Assembly (NCBI RefSeq): GCF_001676655.1
Contig: NZ_LZDB01000001.1
Location: 496,001-560,000, forward strand
Direction: 5' to 3'
From: Perlucidibaca aquatica
GTDB lineage: Bacteria > Pseudomonadota > Gammaproteobacteria > Pseudomonadales > Moraxellaceae
Length of the DNA: 64,000 bases
In this document: piece after piece, positions 36,963 to 46,714 of the stretch
Layout: each line of letters opens with the position of its first letter
Position numbering within the stretch: the first letter of the stretch is position 1
Program-made: the position numbers and the translations under genes
Notes under the pieces: generated by a model
Database searches by the model: none
Told to the model about the DNA's origin: nothing
What the model saw: only the letters and a program-made list of their open reading frames with translations

Positions 36963-37717
36963 GCGATGCCACGCTGACGAGTCTTTTTCGCCAGCAGGCG
37001 CAGCGACTGCATGTCACGATCACGGCACATTGGCAGCGCTGGCAAGCGGGCGATGAGTCGGCGCTGACGCCGCTGCGCCATGCCGTGCATTTGCTCAAGG
37101 GCGCGGCGCTCACGGTCTCCGCCGATGCTGTGGCGCAGGCGCTGCACGATCTCGAAAGCCATTTACAGTCGGGTCAGCAAGTGGAGGCGCTGGGTTGCTG
37201 GCCTGTGCTTTCTGCGGCGTTGATGCCGTGGCTGGACGATGCAGGCAAGTTGCCAGTCGCGACTTCCCCGGAAAGCCTGCGCCGCGCTTTGCGCGAAAGC
37301 TTCGCCGCGCAAGTCAGGTTGGGCAGTCAGCCCGCGACGTTGCATCTTCAGCTCGACCCGCACTGGCCGAGTAGCCATGCGTTGCTCTGGGATGTCTGGC
37401 CGCAATTACTCCGTAATGCGCTGGTGCATGGCGGCGAATCAGGCGATGTCCGGCTCGCTGATGGCAAGCCCGAGCGCCTACAAGTCTGGCTGCGCTTGCG
37501 CCGCCGAGGTGAGCATTTCAGCCTTGTTGTGGCCGATGATGGTCGCGGTCAGGCCCGGCCAGCCCAGACGCCGGATTTGATGGCGGGCAGAGGCTGGGGC
37601 GTGGCTGCTGTGCGCGAGGTGGTGATGGGCTTGCCATCAGGACGACTAAGCTTCCGATGTCGTGCCGGCATCGGCAGTGTGGTGCGGATTCAATGGCATA
37701 CCCACGGCGTGATCTGA
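36959..37717 (+). CDS. HPt-HATPase minimal kinase-like protein
   Basis: 252 residues. An N-terminal histidine-phosphotransfer domain contains HLLKGAA (His44 likely phosphorylated). A C-terminal GHKL ATPase domain follows, with the N box in LLRNALVHGG, the G1 box ADDGRG and a G2-like GRGWGVAAVREVV. There is no dimerisation (DHp or CheA P3) domain, no sensor and no receiver. It is thus a CheA-like skeleton without its middle. It overlaps the TSUP gene by four bases and converges with the amidotransferase gene over 72 bases. Partner response regulator not in the window. Confidence 0.7.
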   Translation: MSDATLTSLFRQQAQRLHVTITAHWQRWQAGDESALTPLRHAVHLLKGAALTVSADAVAQALHDLESHLQSGQQVEALGCWPVLSAALMPWLDDAGKLPVATSPESLRRALRESFAAQVRLGSQPATLHLQLDPHWPSSHALLWDVWPQLLRNALVHGGESGDVRLADGKPERLQVWLRLRRRGEHFSLVVADDGRGQARPAQTPDLMAGRGWGVAAVREVVMGLPSGRLSFRCRAGIGSVVRIQWHTHGVI

Positions 37718-38491
37718 GGTACTGATCGACGCCTGCAGCGCGCCATCACGAAACATCAGCAGCGTGCCGGGCGCGACCGGCGTCCAGACTTCATTGTCGG
37801 TGAGCGGCGCGGTGGCGATCACGGCCACGCGATCGTCCGGCCCGGTGTGCTCACTGAAATCCACACTCACATCTTCATCGCTCAGATGTGCCACCGAAAA
37901 CGGGGCCTCGCGCACGATCCAGGTCAGCAGCGTGGAGCAATGTGCGAGCAGCCAGTCGCCGTTGGACAGCAGAAAATTGAAGGTGCCATGGCGGGCAATC
38001 TCGCCGGCCACGCGCGTCACCACCGTGAGCAGCTCTTCGTCACTGGGCCGGCCATCCGAGCAGCTCAGCAGGATCTGATTAAGCAGATGGCAGAACGCCA
38101 TTTCGCTGTCGGTATCGCCTACCGGACGCACCGGGCCGGGCGTCGCCACAAAATCCTTGAGGTCACCATTGTGTGCGAACAGCCAGTAGCGGCCACCGAG
38201 TTCGCGCTGAAACGGGTGCGTGTTCTGCAGCAGCGTCTGCCCTTGCGTGGCCTTGCGAATATGCGCGATGACCTGACGCGAGCGTATCGGGTAAGCGCTC
38301 ACCAGCGCGGCAATCGGCGAGGTCACGCTGGCTTCGGTGTCGATGAACAAGCGGCAGCCGGCATCCTCGAAAAAGCCGATGCCCCAGCCATCGGCATGAT
38401 GGTCGGTGAGACCGCCGCGCTGGCGGAAGCCGCTGAAGGAAAAGCAGATGTCGGTGGGCACATTGGCATTCATGCCCAGCAGCTGGCACAT
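37646..38491 (-). CDS. Class II glutamine amidotransferase (YafJ-like)
   Basis: A 281-residue N-terminal-nucleophile glutamine amidotransferase. The mature protein should start at Cys2 (MCQLLGMNANVPTD), which fixes the ATG at 38491 over longer upstream frames. Other blocks are RGGLTDHHADGWGIGFF, HIRKATQGQTLLQNTHPF and FAHNGDLKDF. There is no synthetase domain, as in YafJ; the acceptor is unknown. The last ~25 residues are an extra tail encoded by the strand opposite the HPt-HATPase gene. Confidence 0.88.
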   Translation of the reverse strand: MCQLLGMNANVPTDICFSFSGFRQRGGLTDHHADGWGIGFFEDAGCRLFIDTEASVTSPIAALVSAYPIRSRQVIAHIRKATQGQTLLQNTHPFQRELGGRYWLFAHNGDLKDFVATPGPVRPVGDTDSEMAFCHLLNQILLSCSDGRPSDEELLTVVTRVAGEIARHGTFNFLLSNGDWLLAHCSTLLTWIVREAPFSVAHLSDEDVSVDFSEHTGPDDRVAVIATAPLTDNEVWTPVAPGTLLMFRDGALQASISTSDHAVGMPLNPHHTADAGTTSEA

Positions 38492-38658
38492 CGGAAAGCT
38501 CCTGAGAGGGAACAAAGAAGAGTGCGCCATGCCGAGCTTAGTATCGGCGTCAGCGCCAAACCAGATCATGCAGCAAAATCTGTCCTGTCGGCCAGTCGCC
38601 AAGCTGGCTTTGCGCATTCAAATGCCCGCCATGATGGGATCTCCGGAAAGTGAGAGGC

Positions 38659-40086
38659 TTAGTAGCTGAGCTGAACGCGGGTGAAGAGGGCCTTTTCAGC
38701 ATCGCGATCGGCAACAACAGCACCACCACCGTTTGCCCCGCCATCAAAGCGGGTATCGCTGTAGTTGGTGGACAGTTTCACGTTTTTGTTTAAGTACCAG
38801 TTCACGCCAACCACATAGTTTTTGGCTTTGCTGGCAGAGGTTTGTGGATTAGCGAAACGTAAGGCGTTGCTGCCTACAAAAGCGTCGTCATCAATTCTCA
38901 ATTGACCGATGCGTGCTACTGCTTCTAGGGCGCCCCAGCCTTCACCATTTAACGTAAAGTTATTGCCGGGTGTGACGCCGTTAAACGAAGCGTCTTCGCC
39001 GGTCAGCACATAACTTGCCGTGATGGAGTACGCATCATTTTTTAACTTGGCTTGGTTGGTGCTGCGTACTACCTCCTGCTGCGACACCACGTAGTCGCCA
39101 ACGACGCCAAGGGAGTCTTTGTAGAAGGAAATTTGGGGCGCAAGGCGTGTGTGCTTACCTTCCGCAACTACGCCGGTCTCATAACCAAAGATTAGTTGCT
39201 GACCAAAAGAGCGATATCGCGCCAGTGTGTTGTTAGCGTTTGCGGTATTACCTTGTGACGAGTGCTTGGTTCCGTAAGTGCCTGAAACACCAAAGCCAAG
39301 CCCTGCCAAGGGGCTGTAATCATTCTTAAATGGCGTGAGGAAGATACGGCCTTCGAGCTCTTTCCCCGAATCATCGGCAACGGAGACATCACGACCATCT
39401 GCCGTGCCGTTGAATACCCCAACAGAATAGTTGACGGTTTTATTGGCGAGTTCGCCAAATACTGCCACGCCAATATCGCGATTGGGCACCAGTTCGGTGG
39501 TTAAGCCGCGCTCAATCAAGGGAAGTGCCGAGCCTGACTGCAAGCGTTCGATGCCAACAGGTCCTTTTTGCTTGCCGATACGCACAGAGGCTTTGGGCGA
39601 GAACTTCAAGTCAACATACGCATCAACAATGCTGTTGCCTGAAGCGTCACCGAAGCCACTTCCAGCGAACTCAGGTGTAAATCGAAAGGCAACGAGTTTG
39701 CCGAGGTTGCCAGAAATGGTGGGACGGATACGGCGTAATACAAAGCCATCTTGGAGCTTACCGGTTGCGCCAGCAGCAACAGGGTCATCACTAAGGAAGG
39801 CGCGATAGTCCGCTTGAGCCACGGCACTGAATTTGATTTCGTAATCGCCCTTGGCACTCTTGATGCCGAAGCCCCTGTCGCCCGCGCTTACGACCGGAGT
39901 ATCTTTTGCTTTCTTGTCGCTTTCTTCGGTCTGGATTTCGAGCTTACGCTCCAAAATCAGCAGGCGCTGTTCGAGCTCGGCAACGCGATTGGCGTCGTTG
40001 CTAAATGGTTCGGCCGCCCAGGCAGACGAGGCAGAGATGGCGGCAGCAAGTGCCAGCAGGCGTGGTGCAGCGGTATAAACAGACAT
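38659..40086 (-). CDS. Phosphate-selective porin-like outer-membrane protein (OprP/OprO type)
   Basis: A 475-residue porin. The signal peptide ends ASSAWA, followed by an N-terminal coiled coil (NRVAELEQRLLILERKLEIQ) and a 16-strand barrel ending LFTRVQLSY, with a C-terminal aromatic residue as in outer-membrane proteins. The overall pattern resembles OprO/OprP anion porins. The ATG at 40086 is chosen at the signal peptide; a longer frame reaches 40119. Divergent from the sulfate uptake operon, so it may admit sulfate rather than phosphate in this organism; this is inference. Confidence 0.85.
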   Translation of the reverse strand: MSVYTAAPRLLALAAAISASSAWAAEPFSNDANRVAELEQRLLILERKLEIQTEESDKKAKDTPVVSAGDRGFGIKSAKGDYEIKFSAVAQADYRAFLSDDPVAAGATGKLQDGFVLRRIRPTISGNLGKLVAFRFTPEFAGSGFGDASGNSIVDAYVDLKFSPKASVRIGKQKGPVGIERLQSGSALPLIERGLTTELVPNRDIGVAVFGELANKTVNYSVGVFNGTADGRDVSVADDSGKELEGRIFLTPFKNDYSPLAGLGFGVSGTYGTKHSSQGNTANANNTLARYRSFGQQLIFGYETGVVAEGKHTRLAPQISFYKDSLGVVGDYVVSQQEVVRSTNQAKLKNDAYSITASYVLTGEDASFNGVTPGNNFTLNGEGWGALEAVARIGQLRIDDDAFVGSNALRFANPQTSASKAKNYVVGVNWYLNKNVKLSTNYSDTRFDGGANGGGAVVADRDAEKALFTRVQLSY

Positions 40087-40312
40087 CTTGAAACTCCGAT
40101 CAGGTTTTGATGGAGGCAAGCATGCCGGCTCTTTTTGAGATTTAAAAAGAATAAATATGAATTTAGTTATTCATTTTGAATATATGATGGCGGCGCTTCT
40201 TATAGCACTAAAAGTTCTATAAATATGAAAAAACAGTATTTTAAGATTAAAAACATCTGACTAGGATGCCTCCATTCGCTGCACGTCCGCAGCTGACCGA
40301 CTGGAGAACACC
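40087..40312. promoter_or_regulatory. AT-rich divergent promoter region, porin / sulfate operon
   Basis: 226 bases of markedly AT-rich sequence between divergent genes. It contains a short palindrome ATGAAT-N6-ATTCAT (40157-40174) and several AT tracts up to 40250. A CysB-type activator could bind here, since CysB governs sulfate operons in related bacteria, but CysB sites are too degenerate to call. No open reading frame of note. Confidence 0.4.
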
Positions 40313-41323
40313 ATGTCATTTCGTAAAGTAAGCCTCGCGGCCGCCTTGGCCACCACGCTGTTCAGCGGCGCTGTAGCTGCCAAAGACTACAGCCTGCTCA
40401 ACGTTTCCTACGACCCAACGCGTGAGCTGTATCAGGACTACAACGCCGCCTTCGCCAAATACTGGCAGAAAAAGACTGGCGATACCGTGTCTATTCGCCA
40501 ATCGCATGGTGGCTCCGGCAAGCAGGCGCGTTCGGTGATCGACGGTCTCAATGCCGACGTAGTGACATTGGCACTGGCCTACGACATCGATGTCATCGCT
40601 GAGAAGGCTAAGTTACTCGACCCGAACTGGGAGAGTCGTTACAAATTCAACAGCTCACCCTATACCTCCACGATTGTGTTTCTGGTGCGTAAGGGTAATC
40701 CCAAGCACATCAAGGACTGGGGCGATATCGTTAAGCCGGGTGTAAAGGTAGTTACTCCGAACCCCAAAACCTCTGGTGGCGCGCGCTGGAACTACCTCGC
40801 CGCTTGGGGCTATGCCCTGCAGCAGCCGAACGGCAACGAGGCCAGCGCAAAGGAGTTTGTCAGCAAGCTGTTCCGCAATGTGCCGGTGCTCGATACCGGG
40901 GCTCGCGGCGCACTCACCACCTTCACCGAGCGCGGCATTGGTGACGTGTTCTTGTCCTGGGAAAACGAGGCTTACTTGGCCACGCGTGAGCTGGGGCCGG
41001 ACAAGTTCGACATCGTGGTGCCGTCGGTAAGCATCCTCGCCGAGCCGCCGGTGGCGGTGGTTGATCGTGTCGCTGCGAAAAAGGGTAATACCGTGGTGGC
41101 CAAAGCCTATCTCGACTATCTATACAGTGCCGAAGGTCAGGAAATTGCGGCCAAGAACTACTACCGTCCGCGTGACCCAGCCGTGGCGGCCAAGTACGCC
41201 AAGCAGTTCACCAACGTGAAGCTGTTCGACATCAAGACCTTTGGTGGCTGGCAGAAAGCTCAGGACAAGCACTTTGCCGATGGCGGCGTGTTTGACAGCA
41301 TCTATTCCGCAGGTCTGCGTTGA
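40313..41323 (+). CDS. sbp: Periplasmic sulfate-binding protein
   Basis: A 336-residue solute-binding protein. A signal peptide is followed by [20 protein letters not shown], the Sbp/CysP N-terminal signature. The sulfate-contact blocks [16 protein letters not shown] and [20 protein letters not shown] are present, and [15 protein letters not shown] is the hinge block. It delivers sulfate (or thiosulfate) to the CysTWA transporter encoded next. Its stop overlaps the cysT start (TGATG). Confidence 0.95.
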   Translation: MSFRKVSLAAALATTLFSGAVAAKDYSLLNVSYDPTRELYQDYNAAFAKYWQKKTGDTVSIRQSHGGSGKQARSVIDGLNADVVTLALAYDIDVIAEKAKLLDPNWESRYKFNSSPYTSTIVFLVRKGNPKHIKDWGDIVKPGVKVVTPNPKTSGGARWNYLAAWGYALQQPNGNEASAKEFVSKLFRNVPVLDTGARGALTTFTERGIGDVFLSWENEAYLATRELGPDKFDIVVPSVSILAEPPVAVVDRVAAKKGNTVVAKAYLDYLYSAEGQEIAAKNYYRPRDPAVAAKYAKQFTNVKLFDIKTFGGWQKAQDKHFADGGVFDSIYSAGLR

Positions 41324-42183
41324 TGGCAAGTTCTGTACCTGATATCGCGGTGCCCCGCAAAGCCAGGCGCGTCTTGCCTGGCTTTGGCCTTACGCTGGGC
41401 TACAGCGTGGTCTACCTGAGCCTGCTGGTGCTGATCCCGCTGGCCGGTCTGTTCTTGAAAACAGCCGGCATGACGTGGGAGGAATTTAGCACCATCATTT
41501 TTTCGCCACGCGTACTCTCGGCTTACAAAATTAGCTTTGGCACGGCCTTCCTTGCGGCCGTGATCAACGCCTTCTTCGGTTTCCTCGTGGCCTGGGTGCT
41601 GGTGCGTTATTCCTTCCCCGGCCGTCGCATCGTGGATGCGCTGGTGGATCTGCCCTTTGCCTTGCCGACAGCGGTTGCTGGCATCGCGCTGACTGCGCTT
41701 TACGCGGGCAACGGCTGGTTCGGCAGCATCCTGGAGCCGCATGGCATTCAGGTCGCGTTCACGCCAGCCGGGATTGTGGTGGCGCTGACCTTCATCGGTC
41801 TGCCGTTCGTGGTGCGCACAGTTCAGCCGGTGCTGGCCGATCTGGAGACGGAGCTGGAAGAGGCTGCCGCCAGCCTCGGTGCCAGCCGCTGGCAGACTTT
41901 TGTCGCGGTGATTTGGCCAGCGGTGCTGCCGGCGCTGATCACCGGCTTTGCGCTGGCCTTTGCCCGCGCCATCGGCGAGTACGGTTCGGTGATCTTCATC
42001 GCCGGCAATATGCCGATGGTGTCGGAGATCGCGCCGCTGCTGATCGTGACCCAGTTGGAGCAATACAACTACGCCGGTGCGACCGCCATTGCGGCCGTCA
42101 TGCTGGTCATTTCCTTCGTGTTGCTACTGCTCATCAACAGTTTGCAAGCCTGGGTCCGCCAACGCGGCGGACGGGGAGTTTAA
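41323..42183 (+). CDS. cysT: Sulfate ABC transporter permease CysT
   Basis: A 286-residue permease (CysT/CysU), six membrane segments, with the EAA loop [20 protein letters not shown] that docks on Cys[17 protein letters not shown] is a family block. A TTG three bases upstream could be read as the start, but the ATG at 41323 overlaps the sbp stop in the coupled TGATG form. Acts with CysW as the inner-membrane channel. Confidence 0.95.
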   Translation: MASSVPDIAVPRKARRVLPGFGLTLGYSVVYLSLLVLIPLAGLFLKTAGMTWEEFSTIIFSPRVLSAYKISFGTAFLAAVINAFFGFLVAWVLVRYSFPGRRIVDALVDLPFALPTAVAGIALTALYAGNGWFGSILEPHGIQVAFTPAGIVVALTFIGLPFVVRTVQPVLADLETELEEAAASLGASRWQTFVAVIWPAVLPALITGFALAFARAIGEYGSVIFIAGNMPMVSEIAPLLIVTQLEQYNYAGATAIAAVMLVISFVLLLLINSLQAWVRQRGGRGV

Positions 42184-42186
42184 GTC

Positions 42187-43107
42187 ATGGCTCTGGTATC
42201 CATTCCCGGCAAGAAGTCGGCGGCCCTGCGTGACCCATTGTGGGTGCGCGTTGTACTGCTCAGTTTGGTTTTTACGTTTCTTGCCCTATTTCTGTTTGTG
42301 CCGCTGATTGCGGTCTTTACCGAAGCCTTGCGGCAAGGCTGGGGCGCGTATTTGGCGGCGTTCGATGATCCCGATGCCTGGTCGGCAATCCGGCTCACGC
42401 TGCTGGCTGCGGCCATCGCCGTGCCGGTCAATGTTGTCTTCGGCGTGGCGGCGGCATGGGCTATCGCCAAGTTCGAGTTTCGTGGCAAGTCCTTCCTGAT
42501 CACGCTGATCGACCTGCCGTTTGCGGTGTCGCCGGTAATCGCCGGTCTGGTCTTTGTGCTCATCTTTGGCATCCACAGCAGCTTTGGTGCGTGGCTGGCG
42601 GAGAACGACATTCAGGTCTTGTTCGCGGTGCCGGGCATTGTGCTGGCGACGCTGTTCGTGACCTTCCCGTTTGTGGCGCGGGAGCTGATTCCGCTCATGC
42701 AGGCCCAGGGTTCGGATGAAGAGGAAGCGGCGATCACGCTCGGCGCCAGCGGCTTCGCGACCTTTCTGCGCGTGACCCTGCCCAACATCAAGTGGGGTCT
42801 GCTCTACGGCGTGATTCTGTGTAATGCGCGAGCCATGGGCGAGTTCGGTGCGGTATCGGTGGTGTCTGGTCATATTCGTGGCCTGACCAACACCATGCCG
42901 CTGCACATCGAGATTCTCTACAACGAGTATCAGTTCGTCGCGGCGTTTGCCGTGGCCACCCTGCTGGCGCTGCTGGCGCTGGTCACGCTGGCCGTGAAGT
43001 CCTATGTGGAATGGCGCATGAGCGCGGAGCTGGCGGCACAGTCCAGCGGTTTTCAGGAGTCTGGCCCAACGCCAGCGCCAAACAGTATTGAGGAGAAACA
43101 GGCATGA
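42187..43107 (+). CDS. cysW: Sulfate ABC transporter permease CysW
   Basis: A 306-residue permease with six membrane segments and the EAA loop [39 protein letters not shown] matches CysW. It lies three bases after cysT and overlaps cysA by four (ATGA). The C-terminal ~25 residues form a polar tail. Confidence 0.95.
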   Translation: MALVSIPGKKSAALRDPLWVRVVLLSLVFTFLALFLFVPLIAVFTEALRQGWGAYLAAFDDPDAWSAIRLTLLAAAIAVPVNVVFGVAAAWAIAKFEFRGKSFLITLIDLPFAVSPVIAGLVFVLIFGIHSSFGAWLAENDIQVLFAVPGIVLATLFVTFPFVARELIPLMQAQGSDEEEAAITLGASGFATFLRVTLPNIKWGLLYGVILCNARAMGEFGAVSVVSGHIRGLTNTMPLHIEILYNEYQFVAAFAVATLLALLALVTLAVKSYVEWRMSAELAAQSSGFQESGPTPAPNSIEEKQA

Positions 43108-44165
43108 GCATTGCCATCGAGTCCGTTAGCAAGCACTTCGGTGCCTTTCAGGCGCTCAATGAAGTCAATCTGGAGATTGCCAGCGGTGAGCTGGTGGCGT
43201 TGCTGGGGCCATCCGGCTGCGGCAAGACCACCTTGCTGCGCATCATCGCTGGGTTGGAAACGGCCGACAGCGGTCGCTTGTCTTTCCACGGCGAAGACAC
43301 CACGGAGACGCCGGTGCGCGAACGCCAGGTCGGCTTCGTGTTTCAGCATTACGCGCTGTTCCGCCACCTGACGGTGTTCGAAAATGTCGCTTTCGGTCTG
43401 CGTGTGCGACCGCGCAAGCAGCGCCCGAGCAATGAGTTCATCAAGGCCAAGGTCACCGAGCTGCTGCAACTGGTGCAGCTCGATTGGCTGGCGGATCGCT
43501 ATCCCAGCCAGCTCTCCGGCGGCCAGCGTCAGCGTATTGCCTTGGCGCGTGCCTTGGCCGTGGAGCCGCGCGTGCTGCTGCTCGACGAGCCCTTCGGTGC
43601 CCTCGATGCGCAAGTGCGCAAGGAGCTGCGTCGTTGGCTCCGTCGTCTCCATGATGAGCTGCACATCACGTCCGTGTTCGTGACGCACGATCAGGAAGAG
43701 GCGCTGGAAGTGGCCGATCGCGTGGTCGTGCTCAATCGCGGCAACATTGAGCAGGTCGGTTCGCCGGCCGAGGTCTATCACCAGCCGGCGTCCCCGTTTG
43801 TGGTTGAATTTCTTGGCCAAGCGAATAAGCTGCCGGCGCATATCACGGCCGGTCGTGCCGATGTGCTGGGCTGGCAGTTGCCCGCGCCCGCGCGTGCCGA
43901 TGGTGCTGGCGTAGCCTATGTGCGACCCAGCGACTGGAGCCTGTCGCATCATGCCGTGGACGGCAGCCAGTCCGTGATCCTGCGCGATATCCGTGCGGTC
44001 GGTCCGCGCTGGCAGCTCGATCTGGCGCATGGCGACCGTTTGCTCGAGATCGAGCTGTCTAGCCGTGACGGCTTTGGCTTAGATGGTGGCGATGCCGATC
44101 TGACACCGGGGCATGAGCTTTGGCTTCACCCACGCAAAGCGCATCTTTTTCCAGCACAAAAATGA
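43104..44165 (+). CDS. cysA: Sulfate ABC transporter ATPase CysA
   Basis: A 353-residue ATPase: Walker [10 protein letters not shown], the signature LSGGQRQR, Walker [13 protein letters not shown], and the switch His in [17 protein letters not shown]-terminal TOBE-like regulatory domain follows (from about 240). Peripheral inner-membrane protein powering sulfate uptake. Its stop is just ahead of the GTG start of a FadL-family gene, so they may share the transcript. Confidence 0.96.
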   Translation: MSIAIESVSKHFGAFQALNEVNLEIASGELVALLGPSGCGKTTLLRIIAGLETADSGRLSFHGEDTTETPVRERQVGFVFQHYALFRHLTVFENVAFGLRVRPRKQRPSNEFIKAKVTELLQLVQLDWLADRYPSQLSGGQRQRIALARALAVEPRVLLLDEPFGALDAQVRKELRRWLRRLHDELHITSVFVTHDQEEALEVADRVVVLNRGNIEQVGSPAEVYHQPASPFVVEFLGQANKLPAHITAGRADVLGWQLPAPARADGAGVAYVRPSDWSLSHHAVDGSQSVILRDIRAVGPRWQLDLAHGDRLLEIELSSRDGFGLDGGDADLTPGHELWLHPRKAHLFPAQK

Positions 44166-44175
44166 GGTGAGGGTT

Positions 44176-45690
44176 GTGGGCAAGGTGACGAACATTCAGC
44201 GTCTGGCGGTATTGGCCACGCTCCTGCTGCCGGCTGCGGCGCAGGCAACCAACGGTTATTTTGCCCACGGCTACAGCGCCTCGCAGCGGGCGCTCGGCGG
44301 TGCCGGCACAGCGAATCCGTCGGATGCCCTGATCAGCACCATCAACCCGGCTGGCACCGCGTTTGTTGATGAGCGCTGGGATCTCAATCTCAGCCTGTTC
44401 GTGCCCCTGCGCGAATACACGGCTGGCACGACGCAGCCGGGCGCGCTCGGCCTTGGCATTGTCGGCATCGAACCGGGCACGGTGGAAAGCCAGCACAACC
44501 TGTTTGCCATCCCCGGTTTTGCCTTCGTGAAACCGCTCGATGACATCACCACGGTGGGCTTGGCGGTCTACGGCAATGGCGGTCTGAACACGGTCTATAA
44601 AGAGGGTGAAAGTACCGCCAGTTTCTTCAAGGCCGGCTCTTCGGGCAGCCCGCTCAGCACCTTGCTGGGTGGCGTCTTGGGGCAGGCACCGACCGTGAGT
44701 CGTTGCCGGGGTGTCTTTGGCGGCGGCGCGCCGGCGGCCGGCAATGCCGACCTGCTGGGTTTCTGCGGCAATGGCAACGGTACGGCCTCGGTAGATCTGA
44801 TCCAGCTCTTTGTGGCGCCGAATATCTCGGTCAAGGTCGGGGAGAAAACCGCCTTTGGTGTGTCGCCGATCTTCGCCGCGCAGCGCTTCGAGGCCAAGGG
44901 TTTGCAGGCCTTCGGTGCCTTCTCCAACAGTCCGGATCGTGTATCGGATCAAGGCTATGACTTCTCCTACGGCGGCGGCTTCCGCCTTGGCGTGCAGACG
45001 GAGTTGCTGCCCGGTCTCGATGCCGGCGCATCCTGGCAGTCGCGCATCCGCATGTCGCGCTTCAAGAAATACGAAGGCTTGTTCGCCGAGCAGGGCGACT
45101 TTGATATTCCATCGACCTGGAACCTCGGGCTGGCGCTGAAGCCGACGCCGAACCAGCGCATCCTGCTCGATTACCAGCGCATCAACTTCAACGACATCGC
45201 CTCGGTTGGTCTGCCGCTGGACCCGAATCGCTTCGTTAATGATTGCGCTTTGCCGCGCTTGACCGGCAGCACGGCGGCGAGTTCAGCTTGCCTCGGTGCG
45301 GATGGCGGCCCCGGCTTCGGCTGGCAGGATGTTTCAGTGGTGAAAGTGGGCTATCAGTATCAGCAGGGCGACTGGAAATGGCGCGCCGGCTACAGCCAGA
45401 CCGAGCAGCCGATTCCATCCAGCGAAGGGCTGTTCAACATCCTCGCGCCGGGCGTGATTGAGAAGCACTACACCGTGGGCACGGCCTGGCAGGCGAGCAA
45501 GAAGCTGGGGCTAGATTTGAGCTTCATGTATGCGCCGCCGAATCCGGTGAAAGGCAAGAACCCGCTGAGCAATGTGCAACTGCTCAGCGGGGGTCAGACC
45601 ATCAATGCCGGGGTTGATGCGGGCGATCAGGACATCACGCTGGACATGCGCCAGTTCGAGCTGACGATGGGTGTGAATTACACCTACTGA
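44176..45690 (+). CDS. OmpP1/FadL-family outer-membrane protein
   Basis: About 504 residues. The signal peptide (LAVLATLLLPAAAQA) leads to the N-terminal hatch ATNGYFAHGYSASQRALGGA, whose pattern of small residues and Gly-Ala-rich segment is typical of FadL-like hydrophobic-compound channels. A 14-strand barrel follows, ending FELTMGVNYTY. The start is uncertain: GTG at 44167, 44176 or 44185 are all in frame. 44176 is taken because GAGG lies eight bases ahead. The frame also runs back inside cysA. It is likely an uptake channel for fatty acids or other hydrophobic molecules. Its position after cysA may be chance. Confidence 0.82.
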   Translation: MGKVTNIQRLAVLATLLLPAAAQATNGYFAHGYSASQRALGGAGTANPSDALISTINPAGTAFVDERWDLNLSLFVPLREYTAGTTQPGALGLGIVGIEPGTVESQHNLFAIPGFAFVKPLDDITTVGLAVYGNGGLNTVYKEGESTASFFKAGSSGSPLSTLLGGVLGQAPTVSRCRGVFGGGAPAAGNADLLGFCGNGNGTASVDLIQLFVAPNISVKVGEKTAFGVSPIFAAQRFEAKGLQAFGAFSNSPDRVSDQGYDFSYGGGFRLGVQTELLPGLDAGASWQSRIRMSRFKKYEGLFAEQGDFDIPSTWNLGLALKPTPNQRILLDYQRINFNDIASVGLPLDPNRFVNDCALPRLTGSTAASSACLGADGGPGFGWQDVSVVKVGYQYQQGDWKWRAGYSQTEQPIPSSEGLFNILAPGVIEKHYTVGTAWQASKKLGLDLSFMYAPPNPVKGKNPLSNVQLLSGGQTINAGVDAGDQDITLDMRQFELTMGVNYTY

Positions 45691-46421
45691 TGGGTCTTGT
45701 AGTCGCCGTAGAGCAGCTGCAACACACTGAGGGCTGCGACCGGCGCGGTTTCCGTGCGCAACACGCGCGGGCCAAGCTGCCAGGGCTGGAAGCCCGCCTG
45801 TTGTGCCGCTTGGATCTCTCCCTCGCTAAGGCCGCCTTCGGGGCCGATGAGCAGCGCCACGCTGGCAGGGCTTTGGGCTGAGGCTTGCGGCCCACCCGTC
45901 ACCGCCGGTGCCAGCACCCACTTCTGCTCGGCCTGCACCTGCACTTGCCAGTCGGCCACGCTAATCGGGCCGTGCAACAGCGGCAGCGTATTGCGGCCGC
46001 TTTGCTCGCAGGCACCGATCATCACGCGCTGCCAGTGCGCCAGCTTTTTGTCTGCTCGCTCCTCGCCGCGCAGCTTCAGCTCGCAGCGCTCGCTGGTCAG
46101 CAGCGTAATCTCGCTGACGCCCAGCTCCACGGCTTTTTGCAGCGCGTAATCGAGGCGCTCGCCCTTGCTCATGACCTGGCCGAGATGGGTGTGCAGCGGT
46201 GACTCGTTGGCGCTGGCATTGAGTGCGAGCACGCGCACACGGGCGCCACGCTTGTGGATGTCGATGAGCTCGACACGTGCGGCGTGGCCGGCACCATCGA
46301 AGAGTTCCGCGGTGTCACCGAGACGTGCGCGGAGGACGCGAATCCAGTGATGGTGGGCGTCTTCGGGTAGATCGAATTCGGTGTCGAGGGCGTAGGGCAG
46401 GGGTGCGTAAAGGCGGGTCAT
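45684..46421 (-). CDS. rsmE: 16S rRNA m3U1498 methyltransferase
   Basis: A 245-residue SPOUT-fold methyltransferase. The PUA-like N-domain starts MTRLYAPLPYA. LGVSEITLLTSERCELKLRG, VMIGACEQSGRNTLP and LLIGPEGGLSEGEI form the SAM-binding knot. It methylates the ribosomal decoding region. It overlaps the FadL gene by seven bases, tail to tail. Its start overlaps the stop of the preceding RelE/ParE-like toxin in ATGA. Confidence 0.96.
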   Translation of the reverse strand: MTRLYAPLPYALDTEFDLPEDAHHHWIRVLRARLGDTAELFDGAGHAARVELIDIHKRGARVRVLALNASANESPLHTHLGQVMSKGERLDYALQKAVELGVSEITLLTSERCELKLRGEERADKKLAHWQRVMIGACEQSGRNTLPLLHGPISVADWQVQVQAEQKWVLAPAVTGGPQASAQSPASVALLIGPEGGLSEGEIQAAQQAGFQPWQLGPRVLRTETAPVAALSVLQLLYGDYKTHQ

Positions 46422-46714
46422 TTGCGCGGCTCGGCTGTCCAGTAGTTTGGTGCGCGATGTAAGTGAGCGACCGCAATAATGTAGATATAGTCAGGCTCAA
46501 CAGAGTACAGCAGCTTGTACGGAAAGCGGCTTAGTAGGAGCCGCCGAATTTCGTTGTGCTCTATAGGTGCTGCCAATGGCCAGTGGCGTAATCGAGCCAA
46601 GGCATCACGAGTATCTTTGCGAAAGCGCATGCCCAAACCGAGTAGTTGTTGCTCATAGTAGCGCTCGCCATCCTCAAACTCTGCCTTGGCTTGAGGCGAG
46701 AACTCCACGCGCAC
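46418..46714 (-). CDS. RelE/ParE-family toxin
   Basis: A 98-residue plasmid-stabilisation (RelE/ParE superfamily) toxin. VEFSPQAKAEFEDGERYYEQ is the lead helix pair, with RRLLLSRFPYKLLYSVEPDY and IIAVAHLHRAPNYW in the C-terminal sheet. The start GTG shares one base with the antitoxin stop (TAGTG). It could be a gyrase poison (ParE) or a ribosome-dependent RNase (RelE); family membership alone does not say. Confidence 0.88.
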   Translation of the reverse strand: MRVEFSPQAKAEFEDGERYYEQQLLGLGMRFRKDTRDALARLRHWPLAAPIEHNEIRRLLLSRFPYKLLYSVEPDYIYIIAVAHLHRAPNYWTAEPRK

